A DNA stretch of 64,000 nt from Trichomonas tenax (taxonomy: Eukaryota; Parabasalia; Trichomonadida; Trichomonadidae): NCBI GenBank assembly GCA_023091735.1, contig JALKBU010000021.1, positions 62,001-126,000 of the forward strand, given 5' to 3'. Every line of letters begins with the position of its first letter. Position 1 is the first letter of the stretch. The notes under the pieces are model-generated. The model was not told where the DNA came from. It did not search any database and worked only from the letters and a program-made list of their open reading frames with translations. This document shows positions 52,458 through 62,449 of the stretch, piece by piece. Position numbers and translations under genes: made by a program.

Positions 52458-53065
52458 TTTCTCAATGTAACTCTTCTGTAGATTATTCGAAAGATGGTAT
52501 ATATGAGTTGTATGGACATAAGTACAAAGTCGCTAACAACGCTCCATGGATGCGCTTGTTTCATCACAATTCAACAAATTCGGAATTTTTCAGTCCTAGA
52601 AACTTTTGTTATAACTTGAATGAAAATACATACTCCATCATATCTGAATTTCCTTTCAAGCATCTTTCATCAAGTCGTTATACATACATGCTTGAATATA
52701 AACAGATCCCAACATTTCAGATATGGAGTCAGGATAACTACCTCAATGATTCGCATCCCATCAACTACCATTACATATCTGGAGATCTCTGGCGAAATTT
52801 TGTCGGTTTGTTGCCTTCGGCAGCAGAAGGATGTTTATATTTTAATGGTTTGGATTCAGGATGGTGGTATTCGATTAGATCACCATACTCTGGTTATGAT
52901 CCATATTTTCCTGGTCCTACCGTATCTGGTTCATTGTATTTAGTTCAATATTCTGATCTTTGGATTATGATTCAAAATTTAAAAGTCTGTATATATCATT
53001 GTTCTCACACTCAATATAAATACTCTCTCATGCTTTATGTTTTCATCGTAATGGAAAGCAAATAA
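52458..53065 (+). CDS. FPGP/DLWIMI family copy 7, open but without an ATG
   Basis: The frame is open from a TGA just before VSQCNSSVDYSKDGIYELYG, then HKYKVANNAPWMRLFHHNST, YNLNENTYSIISEFPFKHLS, YTYMLEYKQIPTFQIWSQDN, GWWYSIRSPYSGYDPYFPGP and VQYSDLWIMIQNLKVCIYHC, to LMLYVFIVMESK. The first Met in frame comes late (in APWMRLF). AAAAGTGACATAATTTAAG is about 40 bases upstream. Its 3' 480 bases also occur in copy 3. Confidence 0.5.
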
Positions 53066-53552
53066 TTACATGAGTTAATTGGCGCAAATTATTTGATGAG
53101 AATATTTTTATTATAATAAACATTTTAATATTTTAAAACCAATTTCGAATACTCGAACAATCAAATTTATTGAAATGATGACCAAATTTGACTCCTTAAG
53201 CTCACATAAGAATAATGAGTAAATTGATGTGAAAAAATTCATTTCAGAATGATTTCTGCATTATGTCTGAATCAATCACAATATTTTTTTTAAAAAATGA
53301 TGACTCGGTATCAAAATTGTCATTACGCTTATGTTGGCAAGCGTATTTTGGATAAGATTGATCAAGTATTTGATCAACACACGATGAACATTTTTGTCAA
53401 TCATTTCCAATTCTCTCTCATTTGGTCAGATTGATATCTTCGAAGTATGATGTATTCCTTACAGGATACTCACACCCATCTGTTTCTCATCAGATTAAGA
53501 ACTTGCAGATTGCCAAAATATCAAAATAAAAGTGACGATTTTTATTTGTTAG
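53066..53552. other. Spacer within the array
   Basis: AT-rich; no gene seen. AAAAGTGACGATTTTTATTTG at about 53530 belongs to copy 8. Confidence 0.5.
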
Positions 53553-54155
53553 ATCACTGTAAATTTAAATTCAACAGTTGATTATTCAAATGATGGAATG
53601 TATGAAATGTATGGATATAAATATAAAGTTGCATATAATGCTTTATGGATGCGTTTTTATCATCACTATTCTGGAAATGACGAATATTTCTCCAGAACAA
53701 ATTGTTGCTATAATCTGAATGAGAATACATATTCTATCATCTCTGATTTCCCTTTCATGAATATATCAACAAAACACTATACATATTTACTTGAATACAA
53801 ACAAATTCCAACATTTCAAATTTGGAGTCAAGACAACTATTTAAATGACACTGAACCTTTAAATTATCAGTTTCTCAAAGGTGATAAATGGAAATCTTAT
53901 TCAAATATTGAAGACGGTTTAGATGCCACAGGAGCAAAAGAAGGTTGGTGGTATTCAATCGGTACTTTACCTGTTGGATACCATCCTTATTTTCCAGGTC
54001 CAATAAACGATAATGCATATTTAGTTCAATTTGCAGATCTTTGGATTATGATTCATGTAGAATTACAATGTACTGTGAACAGCATTCGAAGATGTCACAA
54101 TTTTGTCTTTGTTCTATTCGTTTTCATTGATTTGGAAAATCAAAATTTCAAATGA
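53553..54155 (+). CDS. FPGP/DLWIMI family copy 8, the only copy with an early ATG
   Basis: Open from a TAG before ITVNLNSTVDYSNDGMYEMYG to the stop at 54155. An ATG at 53598 (MYEMYGYKYKVAYNALWMRF) gives a 185-residue protein, but the conserved frame starts about 15 codons earlier. The family words follow in order: YNLNENTYSIISDFPFMNIS, YTYLLEYKQIPTFQIWSQDN, EPLNYQFLKGDKWKSY, GWWYSIGTLPVGYHPYFPGP and VQFADLWIMIHVELQCTVNS. The C-terminus is FVFVLFVFIDLENQNFK. It is the best candidate for a working member. Function is unknown. Confidence 0.6.
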   Translation: MTVNLNSTVDYSNDGMYEMYGYKYKVAYNALWMRFYHHYSGNDEYFSRTNCCYNLNENTYSIISDFPFMNISTKHYTYLLEYKQIPTFQIWSQDNYLNDTEPLNYQFLKGDKWKSYSNIEDGLDATGAKEGWWYSIGTLPVGYHPYFPGPINDNAYLVQFADLWIMIHVELQCTVNSIRRCHNFVFVLFVFIDLENQNFK

Positions 54156-54493
54156 TTTTCTTAACATAAAGCTGAGGCATTTAATAATAAGGAATAGATT
54201 CTGCAGAATGAGGTGACATATGTAGAATAATATTTAAAGATGAATTAGAATAAATATAATTTTGATTTTTTTTTTAACAACAATATATATTTTGACAGTA
54301 AAAATAGTTAACAAATGGACAATCAAATATAGTATCAAAATGAGAAGAGTTAAAAATGAGTTTTTCATTTTTGAAATTTTAATAAATCAATATTTTTCTA
54401 TTTTAATTCGATATATGGACACCAAATTCGATGTTATGTCTAAATCTGGACTCATTTTTATAAATGACAATTAACAAAACGTGACAATACGAC
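54156..54493. other. Spacer
   Basis: AT-rich; ends in the start region of the next gene. Confidence 0.5.
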
Positions 54494-54502
54494 AAACGTG
54501 AC
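54494..54502 (+). promoter_or_regulatory. AAACGTGAC motif upstream of the membrane protein gene
   Basis: Two AACGTGACA sequences (about 54478 and 54495) precede the ATG at 54509, the second by six bases. Confidence 0.5.
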
Positions 54503-54508
54503 AAAATA

Positions 54509-55378
54509 ATGTTATCTTTGTTGTTCTTTTTGGGTTCTTCAAAAGAATATAAATACAACACTGATACTTTGACATCGATCACGTTATCAAACAATGACCA
54601 TGTCTACATCAACGCGTCGGGCCGCGTCGCTTTTATTCATATTTCGCCACACTTTTTCTTCGGAGAATTAAAGATCAACGCTTCCCACGTTGATGATGAA
54701 TTTAAGCTTTCTCCAAAACCGAGCGATAGATTGCAATTTATCGATTCTATTATCGAGATTAAATATATTAACGCTCCAGCTTTTTGTAAAATCGATATTT
54801 TCCTTACAGACATGGAAGCATGCAATGAGAGAACACTCCACCTTCGCGGTATCCGCTCAGCTGTTATTCATTCCACAGATTTCTATCTCGATAACTATTT
54901 ATGCTATTGGTTCGATTTTGCAGTCAATGCCACAGGAAAATATGACATTGCAACCACAGCGAGCTCAAATGTTACAATGATCTACACAGATTTCAACGGA
55001 GAAGTTATTTACAAAGATTTGTCGAGATTTACATTGATATCATTACCATCAATGTTCGTTGTTAGAATTGGCACTGGCAATTTCAATAAATCTAAACTCT
55101 CTTTCGATAATGGAAGATCATTCGGCGATTGGACTGATGATAACAGAAACTTCACATGCTGGCCTTACTACGCTTGTGTTACACCATACGTTGACTATAA
55201 GATAAAGACAGTTCGCTCTGTTTCTTGGGTTATTTGGTCAACAATGATCTTAGGTTTGGCAATTCCTTTTGCTGTTATCATTTTCTGCATGTTTTCAAAG
55301 CCAAGTGCTGTAGTTATGTCGAGCGTTCAAGCACAACCAACACCAGAACAAGAAAATGCACCTCAACAACTCACTTAA
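54509..55378 (+). CDS. Type I membrane protein, family not recognised
   Basis: A 289-residue protein with a short hydrophobic N-terminus (MLSLLFFLGSS) that can serve as a signal peptide. A long beta-rich extracellular part follows with about seven N-glycosylation-type sites (N-x-S/T: INASGR, INASHV, VNATGK, SNVTM and others) and paired cysteines (CWPYYACVTPY). One membrane helix lies at about 244-268 (WVIWSTMILGLAIPFAVIIF). The cytosolic tail is short and rich in Pro/Gln/Glu (AQPTPEQENAPQQLT). The start follows two ACGTGACA motifs. Codon use is mixed. Its layout, signal plus ectodomain plus single helix plus short tail, is like the EGF-like protein at 36 kb, but I see no shared domain. Confidence 0.75.
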   Translation: MLSLLFFLGSSKEYKYNTDTLTSITLSNNDHVYINASGRVAFIHISPHFFFGELKINASHVDDEFKLSPKPSDRLQFIDSIIEIKYINAPAFCKIDIFLTDMEACNERTLHLRGIRSAVIHSTDFYLDNYLCYWFDFAVNATGKYDIATTASSNVTMIYTDFNGEVIYKDLSRFTLISLPSMFVVRIGTGNFNKSKLSFDNGRSFGDWTDDNRNFTCWPYYACVTPYVDYKIKTVRSVSWVIWSTMILGLAIPFAVIIFCMFSKPSAVVMSSVQAQPTPEQENAPQQLT

Positions 55379-55636
55379 ATTTTCATCTATTGTTATGCTC
55401 TATATATAAAAATTTACGTCCAACTGTTTTCAGAACCCAAAAAATCTATTTTTTTTTGTTTTCAAAGTGGGTGCAAAGGTCGAAAATCAAGGGTATTAGA
55501 AAAATATTTAAACGCATGTAAAGTATTTATAAAAATAAAAATTCAAACAATATATTAAATACGACAATTTGCTTTGTCGAATGTTTCGTTATTCAAATGA
55601 AATTCACTTAATTTCACTCTTTTGAGCGATGCTATA

Positions 55637-58258
55637 TTAAAAAAAATCAGATGCCTTCTTTCCCTTCTTATCCTGGATCTCAGCATTGATGTCAGAGCGC
55701 GTGAGAAGCAAAGTAATGATTTCTTTTGTCGAATATTTTGCAGCCCAATGAAGTGGTGTCTTTCCGTTCTTTGTTTGTAAGTTGACATTGCAGGATTGCT
55801 GTTTCAAGAGTAATTTAACAGTTGAGAGACAGTTGTGCTCTATTGCGTAGAACAATGGCGATAATCCGTTATCATCTTGGATGTTAAAATCAACTTTCTT
55901 TGATTTGATGAGTTTCTCGGCGCATTCAACGTGTTCGTGCTCTATTGCGATGTGCAAAGCTGTCTGTCCGAAGAGATTTTGGAAGTTGATGGACTGAGGA
56001 CACTCAGCAATGATGTAACTCAAAATTTCAAGATGGCCATTCTCTGCTGCAGCGTGTAATGCAACTCTGCGGAAGTTTTCTTCAATGTTAGGATCGACTT
56101 TCTTCAAAATCAAACTGATCATTCCAAACAAGTTATTGTATGTTGCTGCAGCAATGAAAGCATGATTGCCATAGTTATCAGGTAATGATGGATCAATCTT
56201 CTCTCTGCTTAGTTGTTTCTCTGTGATAATGTGTTGATGGAATGAAATTGCACCAATTAAAATATCATTTGCATTTGCGTAATTCGATGAAACAATGTTA
56301 TATATTCCTGCACAGCCGCTGACTCCTGAGAAGAAACCGACCCTTCTTCCATTGTCATCCTTAACGCCGTAAAAGTTTGCAACTTGGACCATTTTGTTGA
56401 AGATTTTGGTTGCCGAATATGCAGCACAATACATTGTGACATTTGGACGATTTCCGAGAACGTGGCATGGCTCGAATAGGTTGGAATCTATCTTCTTGTG
56501 GATGAAGTCTTCATTGACAACTTGTGTTTCTCTGAACGAGTCCATGTCATCGTGAATTATTTCTGTAACAAGTCCTCCTGAACCTTTGACATTGTATAAA
56601 GCCTTGAGATACAAATTCCAGTCTTTTTCGTATTTTTCTTTGAGATCTTTGTAGAACTTGCGATATGGCGCAGGGAAGAAAGGATTGTCTTCGTAACTTT
56701 GATAAACTTGGGACAATTTCTGATATAATTGCTGATTAAGTGTGTAAACGTGATCTGCGAAGTACGCGAATATCAGGCAGCAGTTTCTTTTGATTTTGGC
56801 CATTGATTTATAGAAACTATCGATGCTCCAAACGATATCTTTCGGATTAAAACATCTGCAATCGACAAGGTTCCTCAAAAACAAGAGTGCTGCATTCATC
56901 TTCGGTAGTGGTTCATATTTCGACAGTTGTTTGTAGAGTTCCACTAAAAACAACTGTTTTAATCTTTGTCTTTTCGGTTTCACGACTAATATTTTAAACA
57001 TGTTGGCGTAAGTTCCAACATCGCGCCATCGAATCATTACAGCAAGAAGAATTGTTCTAGACAATAGATTTAACTGTGTAGCTGAATCCCACTTGATATT
57101 CTTCTTTAACCACTCTATATTATTCATGAAATTTGCAGGCGTGATCTCTATGAGTCTGTTCTGGAGCTTTAGAACGAATTTAAAGTATTTTTTATCCTGA
57201 GTACTGAATTTCGGGTTCTCAGAGATGTATTTGTAAGCTTCTGATCGCTTCAATTGATCTGCTTCGAAGATCTTTGATGTATAACCTATCAAAAACGAAT
57301 TGTTGTCGTTCTTCTTTTCTTTTAAAGAAATATTATTGTTCTCAGACTCGAAATCTCTCAACTTGTTGACGTAATTCGTGTACTTCTCCTTGATGTTCGC
57401 CGTGACGTATATCGGTGTGTCTCTTAAAATCATGTGATAAACTTCGGAAATATTTGGACGATCATTGGGATCTTGAGACCAGCATTTTTCGATTATTTCG
57501 CGTAAGAATGTATAGCAGTACTGCGGAATCATGAACCTATTTCCTCTAATTACATTTTCAGAAAATGAAAGCGAAATTTCGGAGCCATTGAACAGCATTT
57601 TCTTGCAGACGAACCTGAAAACGAGCACTGCGAATGCATAAACGTCTGATGAAGAAGACAATTTTTCAGAGTCTCCGTTAAGTACTTCTGGAGGAGAAAT
57701 AAGGTCAGTAGCGATATCTATCGTCTTTGCTTTCGTCAAATTGTATATATTTGTTGTTGTAAAAGCAGCTACAATGGATGGCTCGTAATTTTCATTCAAG
57801 AAAATTGATGATGGCTGTAGATCACCGCATATGAAGCCTTTCGTGTGTAAATAATTTAGGCCTGAAGCTACTCCAACTAAGATTTTCATTATTGTTGATG
57901 AATCTAATTTCGATTTAGGAGCGCGAAGCATCGATTTTTCTAAGTAATAGGCGAGAACTCCACGGGACATGTCCTCAAATATTAGTGTTGGGCATAAACT
58001 TTTACCTGATGTAGGCATAAAATAACCAATAGGAGTGTAAATGGCCGGATGATTTAGCTGCCTTAACTTTTCGAATCTCGAAATGAATTTGTCTCGCCAG
58101 CTTTCGTTTATAGAATGCTTAATAAAAGTAATTCCATAAAAATTTTTCTGCGATTTCTTTTCAACAAACTGGTCTACAACACGTATTTCGGTCGCAGAAA
58201 CACGTTTTATAAACTGAAATTCGTCGGAATTCAGTTGTCGTTCATTTCCGAACGACAT
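55637..58258 (-). CDS. Pseudokinase-ankyrin repeat protein
   Basis: An 873-residue fusion. Residues about 12-290 are a protein-kinase fold: Lys48 in GITFIKHS, ILVGVASGLNYLHTKGFICG, an APE-like SPPEVL and SSSDVYAFAVLVFRFVCKKM. The catalytic words are degenerate: HRDLKPxN is CGDLQPSS (144-151) and DFG is AAF (164-166), with no clear glycine loop, so it is unlikely to transfer phosphate. A helical middle (about 350-600) resembles the N-terminal parts of other trichomonad ankyrin proteins. Residues about 680-873 hold five or six ankyrin repeats (RVALHAAAENGHLEILSYII, GQTALHIAIEHEHVECAEKL, GKTPLHWAAKYSTKEIITLL). It is probably a signalling scaffold. I start at MSFGNERQ (58258); the upstream frame has no ATG. 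Confidence 0.88.
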   Translation of the reverse strand: MSFGNERQLNSDEFQFIKRVSATEIRVVDQFVEKKSQKNFYGITFIKHSINESWRDKFISRFEKLRQLNHPAIYTPIGYFMPTSGKSLCPTLIFEDMSRGVLAYYLEKSMLRAPKSKLDSSTIMKILVGVASGLNYLHTKGFICGDLQPSSIFLNENYEPSIVAAFTTTNIYNLTKAKTIDIATDLISPPEVLNGDSEKLSSSSDVYAFAVLVFRFVCKKMLFNGSEISLSFSENVIRGNRFMIPQYCYTFLREIIEKCWSQDPNDRPNISEVYHMILRDTPIYVTANIKEKYTNYVNKLRDFESENNNISLKEKKNDNNSFLIGYTSKIFEADQLKRSEAYKYISENPKFSTQDKKYFKFVLKLQNRLIEITPANFMNNIEWLKKNIKWDSATQLNLLSRTILLAVMIRWRDVGTYANMFKILVVKPKRQRLKQLFLVELYKQLSKYEPLPKMNAALLFLRNLVDCRCFNPKDIVWSIDSFYKSMAKIKRNCCLIFAYFADHVYTLNQQLYQKLSQVYQSYEDNPFFPAPYRKFYKDLKEKYEKDWNLYLKALYNVKGSGGLVTEIIHDDMDSFRETQVVNEDFIHKKIDSNLFEPCHVLGNRPNVTMYCAAYSATKIFNKMVQVANFYGVKDDNGRRVGFFSGVSGCAGIYNIVSSNYANANDILIGAISFHQHIITEKQLSREKIDPSLPDNYGNHAFIAAATYNNLFGMISLILKKVDPNIEENFRRVALHAAAENGHLEILSYIIAECPQSINFQNLFGQTALHIAIEHEHVECAEKLIKSKKVDFNIQDDNGLSPLFYAIEHNCLSTVKLLLKQQSCNVNLQTKNGKTPLHWAAKYSTKEIITLLLTRSDINAEIQDKKGKKASDFF

Positions 58259-58976
58259 TAAAATTCTGAATGCGTTCTTCTCAAAAATTTGTAAAAACAA
58301 TTAAATGATTTATGATCTGCGTCTTCTAAAGGTCAAAATATTTTAATATTATATTTCAAACGATTATTATTGACTCAAAAAATTAAGGCTCGAGCAGTTG
58401 TGCGCATTCAATCTTCAAAACCATTAAACATCAAATGCGCGTGCTATGAAATGTTTAAATTTACAAAAAATTTGGAATTTGTTTATAGAAGAGTGGTCCA
58501 CTTTTCTAGAAAAGATGATAAATTTACATATCAGATTATCTATTTTACACGTCAAAATATGACACGTAATGTATAAATTGATTCTCAAGTGGAAACATCC
58601 AACGCATTGTTCACGAATTCTTTGGCTTGAAACGTTGCCACCCAGACAAATTTCATGCGATTTCGACTTGCAGCATTGCCACCCAGACAAATTATTAATA
58701 ATGTCAGTTTTTTTGCTTGAGGCCAATTTGACACTCTACAAAAATACCTTATTGTCAGTTTTTCTAGAAACCTGCATCCCCAATTATCCACTTGCGAATT
58801 TAAAAATTCAATGAAGCTGCTCATATTTTGAATTCACCAGAGTCAATTATTAATATTGATATTCGAACTTTGAAGAATAAATACACTTTATCTTGATGCA
58901 AAAGCAATCGCAAGTAGAAGTATATTTCATATCAAAAACATCAACGATCCAAAAAGGTGTTTTCAAATAGAAGTGG
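58259..58976. other. Spacer with a short direct repeat
   Basis: TTGCCACCCAGACAAATT occurs at 58635-58652 and again at 58676-58693. No gene is convincing; the short frames on both strands cover the same sequence. Confidence 0.5.
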
Positions 58977-59145
58977 GGAGTCACTGTATTTTCCATGCCA
59001 ACTCAAACATTTCGAATTTTCTCCACCAGTATGAATATTTAAGGTCTAATTTTGGTGGCAAATGAAAATTTTCACATCTAAACTGCTGTGGATATATAAA
59101 GCATGAAAAATATATTATTCAATATTATATCAAAAAAATATCTTG
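58977..59145. repeat. Left terminal inverted repeat
   Basis: Pairs with 60971-61140. The stretch TCTCCACCAGTATGAATATT is identical in both, as is most of the inner part. Confidence 0.88.
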
Positions 59146-60040
59146 ATTTATTTTGATATTAACTGACGGGTTATCATTACACATGCTGTATGGATGAAAA
59201 GAAAGGGTTACAAATTAAGATTAAATATTTTGCTAATAAAAAGCAACAATATTTTGTATGTCAATGAATCACGTTGTAAAGTATCAGATTGTCAGATTTT
59301 CAGCATTGAAAAATAGTCAAAAAACGATTTAAAACTTCATTTTGTCAGAAGTGTTTTAACCCTCAAATTTGGTTTTTAGCGACCAAAATTGGCAAAATTA
59401 GCATTACCATTATGTAAATGTTATAATAAACCATATTTTAAAATGCGAATAAGGTTAAAAGTCACGTTTTTTCACAATTTATTTGACACTGTTTACATTA
59501 ATAAAATAGTATATATGATGCTGATTATTTTTCCATCGTTTTTATTTTTGAACACTTTATTTCTATTAATCAATAATTTCAGCATATTCATTGAGAGGCT
59601 ATGAGTATAAGTTAGTGTATCACGTTAAAAACATGTAATATGTGCGTACATCTATGTATATTATCGCCTCCGCAATGTATTCGTGTATTTATAAATTAAG
59701 ATACTGAACAATTATTCGATTAGGAGCTTGTATTATTTGTAATATGTTACTATGCTGTTGGCATGTGATATATTTATAATAAATATTGCTATTTACTCAA
59801 TAATAAGCTGATATCAAATTGTTTATGAAAAATATGAAACGATATTATATATGTTTAACACTACAACTATGTATTGCATCACATAAGAGTTATACTTGCC
59901 CATACATGTTTGATCTGGTTCTGACCCCAGAGTTGATACACTTCTATTTTGTCAAGTAAAATATCATTTGCCAAATAAAAAATAGTTGTCAGATTCCAAA
60001 TTAGAGGGGGAAATAGTCAAATTTGAAATTGAAAAAAAGC

Positions 60041-60630
60041 GTGCTTTTCGTCCATTTTTGCTTCTGTGTGCAACTATGCCACACTGTGTGGCTGCGTATT
60101 GCAGAAAACATGTAGGAAAAGCACTTTTTCAAAGTCGATTGAAAATCTCAGTTATTTCGACGCAGACCGAGATCCCTCGTTTCTTTAGCAGGTAAATCCT
60201 TAACATCACATGAATCTAAATCAATCACCCGCTGAAGAAGCAAGGGATCTCGTGTTTTTTTGCCGAGATAACTTCGATTCACAAAAATATTTTGCTTTTT
60301 GGCCATCTTTGATACTGAGCGCATCTACCACACATATGATAGCTGCACACAGTATCAAAGATGTTCAAAAAGCAGAATTTTTAAAAAAATTAAATCGACA
60401 TGATTTCGGCAAAAGCTGATGTTTTTTTCGCTTCTTTAGCTAGTAACTTCTTAGAGCTACATAGATCCCAGATATTCGCCAGCTAAAGAAGCGAAAAACG
60501 TCAGCTTTTGCCGAAATTACTTCGATGCACAACTTTCTTCTTGAAAGTGTTTTTGGCCCATTTCTGCTGTTATGTGCAGCTATGCCGCACTGCATGGCTG
60601 CACATAACAGCAGAAATGGGCCTAAAACAC
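60041..60630. repeat. Array of five related hairpins (array IV)
   Basis: In order: about 60041-60075 with 60091-60126 (imperfect); 60168-60193 with 60227-60252 (22 of 26); 60294-60316 with 60351-60373 (21 of 23); 60404-60441 with 60481-60516 (36 paired, 2-nt bulge and one mismatch); and 60547-60580 with 60597-60630 (33 of 34, 16-nt loop). The first and last share the loop region CTATGCC(A/G)CACTG, and TTTTGCCGA(A/G)AT-A-CTTCGAT recurs three times between hairpins in both orientations, so the array grew by duplication. The short frames over this stretch are by-products. Confidence 0.87.
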
Positions 60631-60970
60631 CTATATAATGTAATTTATTTCTCTCATATCAAATTCAAGTAGATTTGAAATGTTCGCAAAATATTAAAAT
60701 ATTTAATCTTAATATGCAACCCTTACTTTTCATCCACACAGCATTCAGTTAACACCAAATATGGTCGCTTTTTGCCACGGCGTCTCAGGGCGTCACCGCT
60801 GTAAATCATTCAATTTTGAATGGTTTATGGCATCCACGACGAATTTTTTTTGATGCTTCGCGTCCCCAAATGAACGACAAATGCGGAAAATTTTCGATGT
60901 ATTTTCGGGGGGCGCAGCCCCTGCCTATTAAAGATGAGAGTTGGCGAAGCTTAACAGCACTTGCATGAAA

Positions 60971-61140
60971 CAAGATATTTTTTTTGATATAATATTGAAT
61001 AATATATTTTTCATGCTTTATATATCCACAGCATTTTAGATGTGAAAATTTTCATTTGCCACCAAAATTAGACCTTAAATATTCATACTGGTGGAGAAAA
61101 ATCTAGATGTTTGAATTGGCGTGGAAAATTCAGTGACGCC
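60971..61140. repeat. Right terminal inverted repeat
   Basis: Pairs with 58977-59145. Confidence 0.88.
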
Positions 61141-62449
61141 TAGTGGTTCGATAAAATAATGAGGTAGATTTTTATAATTTCCAGGCCAAACAGCATTATA
61201 AAGGGTCCTTGAGTCGCTCCTTCCGCGCGATCCTTAAAAATGTTGAGTTCGTGCGCAGCCAAAAAGGTCCTAATTCGCACATCCATAATTTCATTAGCTG
61301 CAACGTTTCAAAGATATATATAATGACAGCTGAATGAATCATATTTGTTATACCGAGGGCATGATAGCCTTAGAACAATTCAAATAGCCCTAGACAAGAT
61401 TGCAAAGTCATTCAATTTTGCTAGTGTTAAGAATGTTATTTGATGTTAAAAACGACTGAAATATAGAATAGAACATTTATATCCAAAATGTGTTGATAAT
61501 TTTTGAATGATGCCTCTAAACGAATTTCAGTAGGGAAAAATAGAAAACACGTGTATTTGAGATAAATAATAAGATTTTCATCAAGAAAAAGCAAAATAAG
61601 AGAACGTTAAAAATTTCACAATCCCAAAATTCGAAACTTTTAACAAATATCTACTGCACTTATGAACGCGATAACAATGAACACATATTTTCGAAAATAG
61701 TTGCCGTTTACATTTTATTTTGAAATCGGCCAACTGTTTACATAAAAAGAACGTTTATTATTTATTTTTTATGGCTCCTGTCTTAGTGTTGATTGGAGAG
61801 CTGCAATACATGGTCACATGTGGATATTTAAGTCCCATTCAGGTGGAGTCTACCAGTGGTGCCACCAAGGAATATTGGTCGAGGTTCGCGTTCAATATTA
61901 ATGGAACATATTTGAAGGCTAATACTATGGCATATAATGAGGGGTACATAGTGATACATACATACGAAGTTTGAAAAGAATTTATTTTTTTTGAAAGTTA
62001 TATCTGAGATTAAAATTTAATATTTAATGATTTTAACTTGCATTTGCTGTGCGCATGTGGGCTGATACGTTTACATCATGTTTCGAGTGTTATTTGATTA
62101 TGTTATGGTAGTTAAATCAGTGATGATATCTCGAATTTTTGAAAACGTGTGTAAACTGCATGAAGTTGCGTCTGTGAATACATATTAATGTGTACATTAC
62201 ACTTCTGACTGTGCTGTAGTTTGAAAATGTCTGACTCAAGAGATATAGTTAAAACATGCTTTCAAAAAATCCGCGATGATGTGTTAATTAAGAGCCTTAT
62301 TTGAGTACATTGTGAAGGTAGTAAAGTCTTTTATATAGGGGATAATATATACTATTATGTGTGCTGTATATGATTATATGTGCAGCAGAGAAAGAATGTG
62401 ATGAAAAAATAAAATCTACCTATAGATAATTGTCCGACAACAAGAAAAG
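61141..62449. other. Spacer with one short coding-like fragment
   Basis: The stretch 61150-61310 is less AT-rich and has no frame. At about 61771-61974 the plus strand reads GELQYMVTCGYLSPIQVEST, SGATKEYWSRFAFNINGTYL and EGYIVIHTYEV, then stops. This looks like the end of a beta-rich protein, but no proper start exists and I do not recognise it. Confidence 0.35.

Larger units (their letters stand above)
58977..61140. mobile_element. 2.16-kb element with about 170-bp terminal inverted repeats
   Basis: The first 169 bases (58977-59145) reappear inverted at 60971-61140 with few differences; both ends read GG(A/C)GTCACTG. The outer neighbours are AAGTGG on the left (58971-58976) and TAGTGG on the right (61141-61146), a possible 6-bp target-site duplication with one mismatch. 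Inside are an AT-rich left half, the hairpin array at 60041-60630 and a GC-richer segment at 60750-60960. No transposase frame is visible, so it would depend on another element for movement. A 6-bp duplication with long inverted repeats would fit Maverick/Polinton relatives, but this is an inference. Confidence 0.82.

Noticed and set aside
59986..60419. Two short frames containing repeated words such as CATMPHCVAAYCRK
   Set aside because: They translate the hairpin arms and loops; the repetition is due to DNA-level duplication, not protein conservation.
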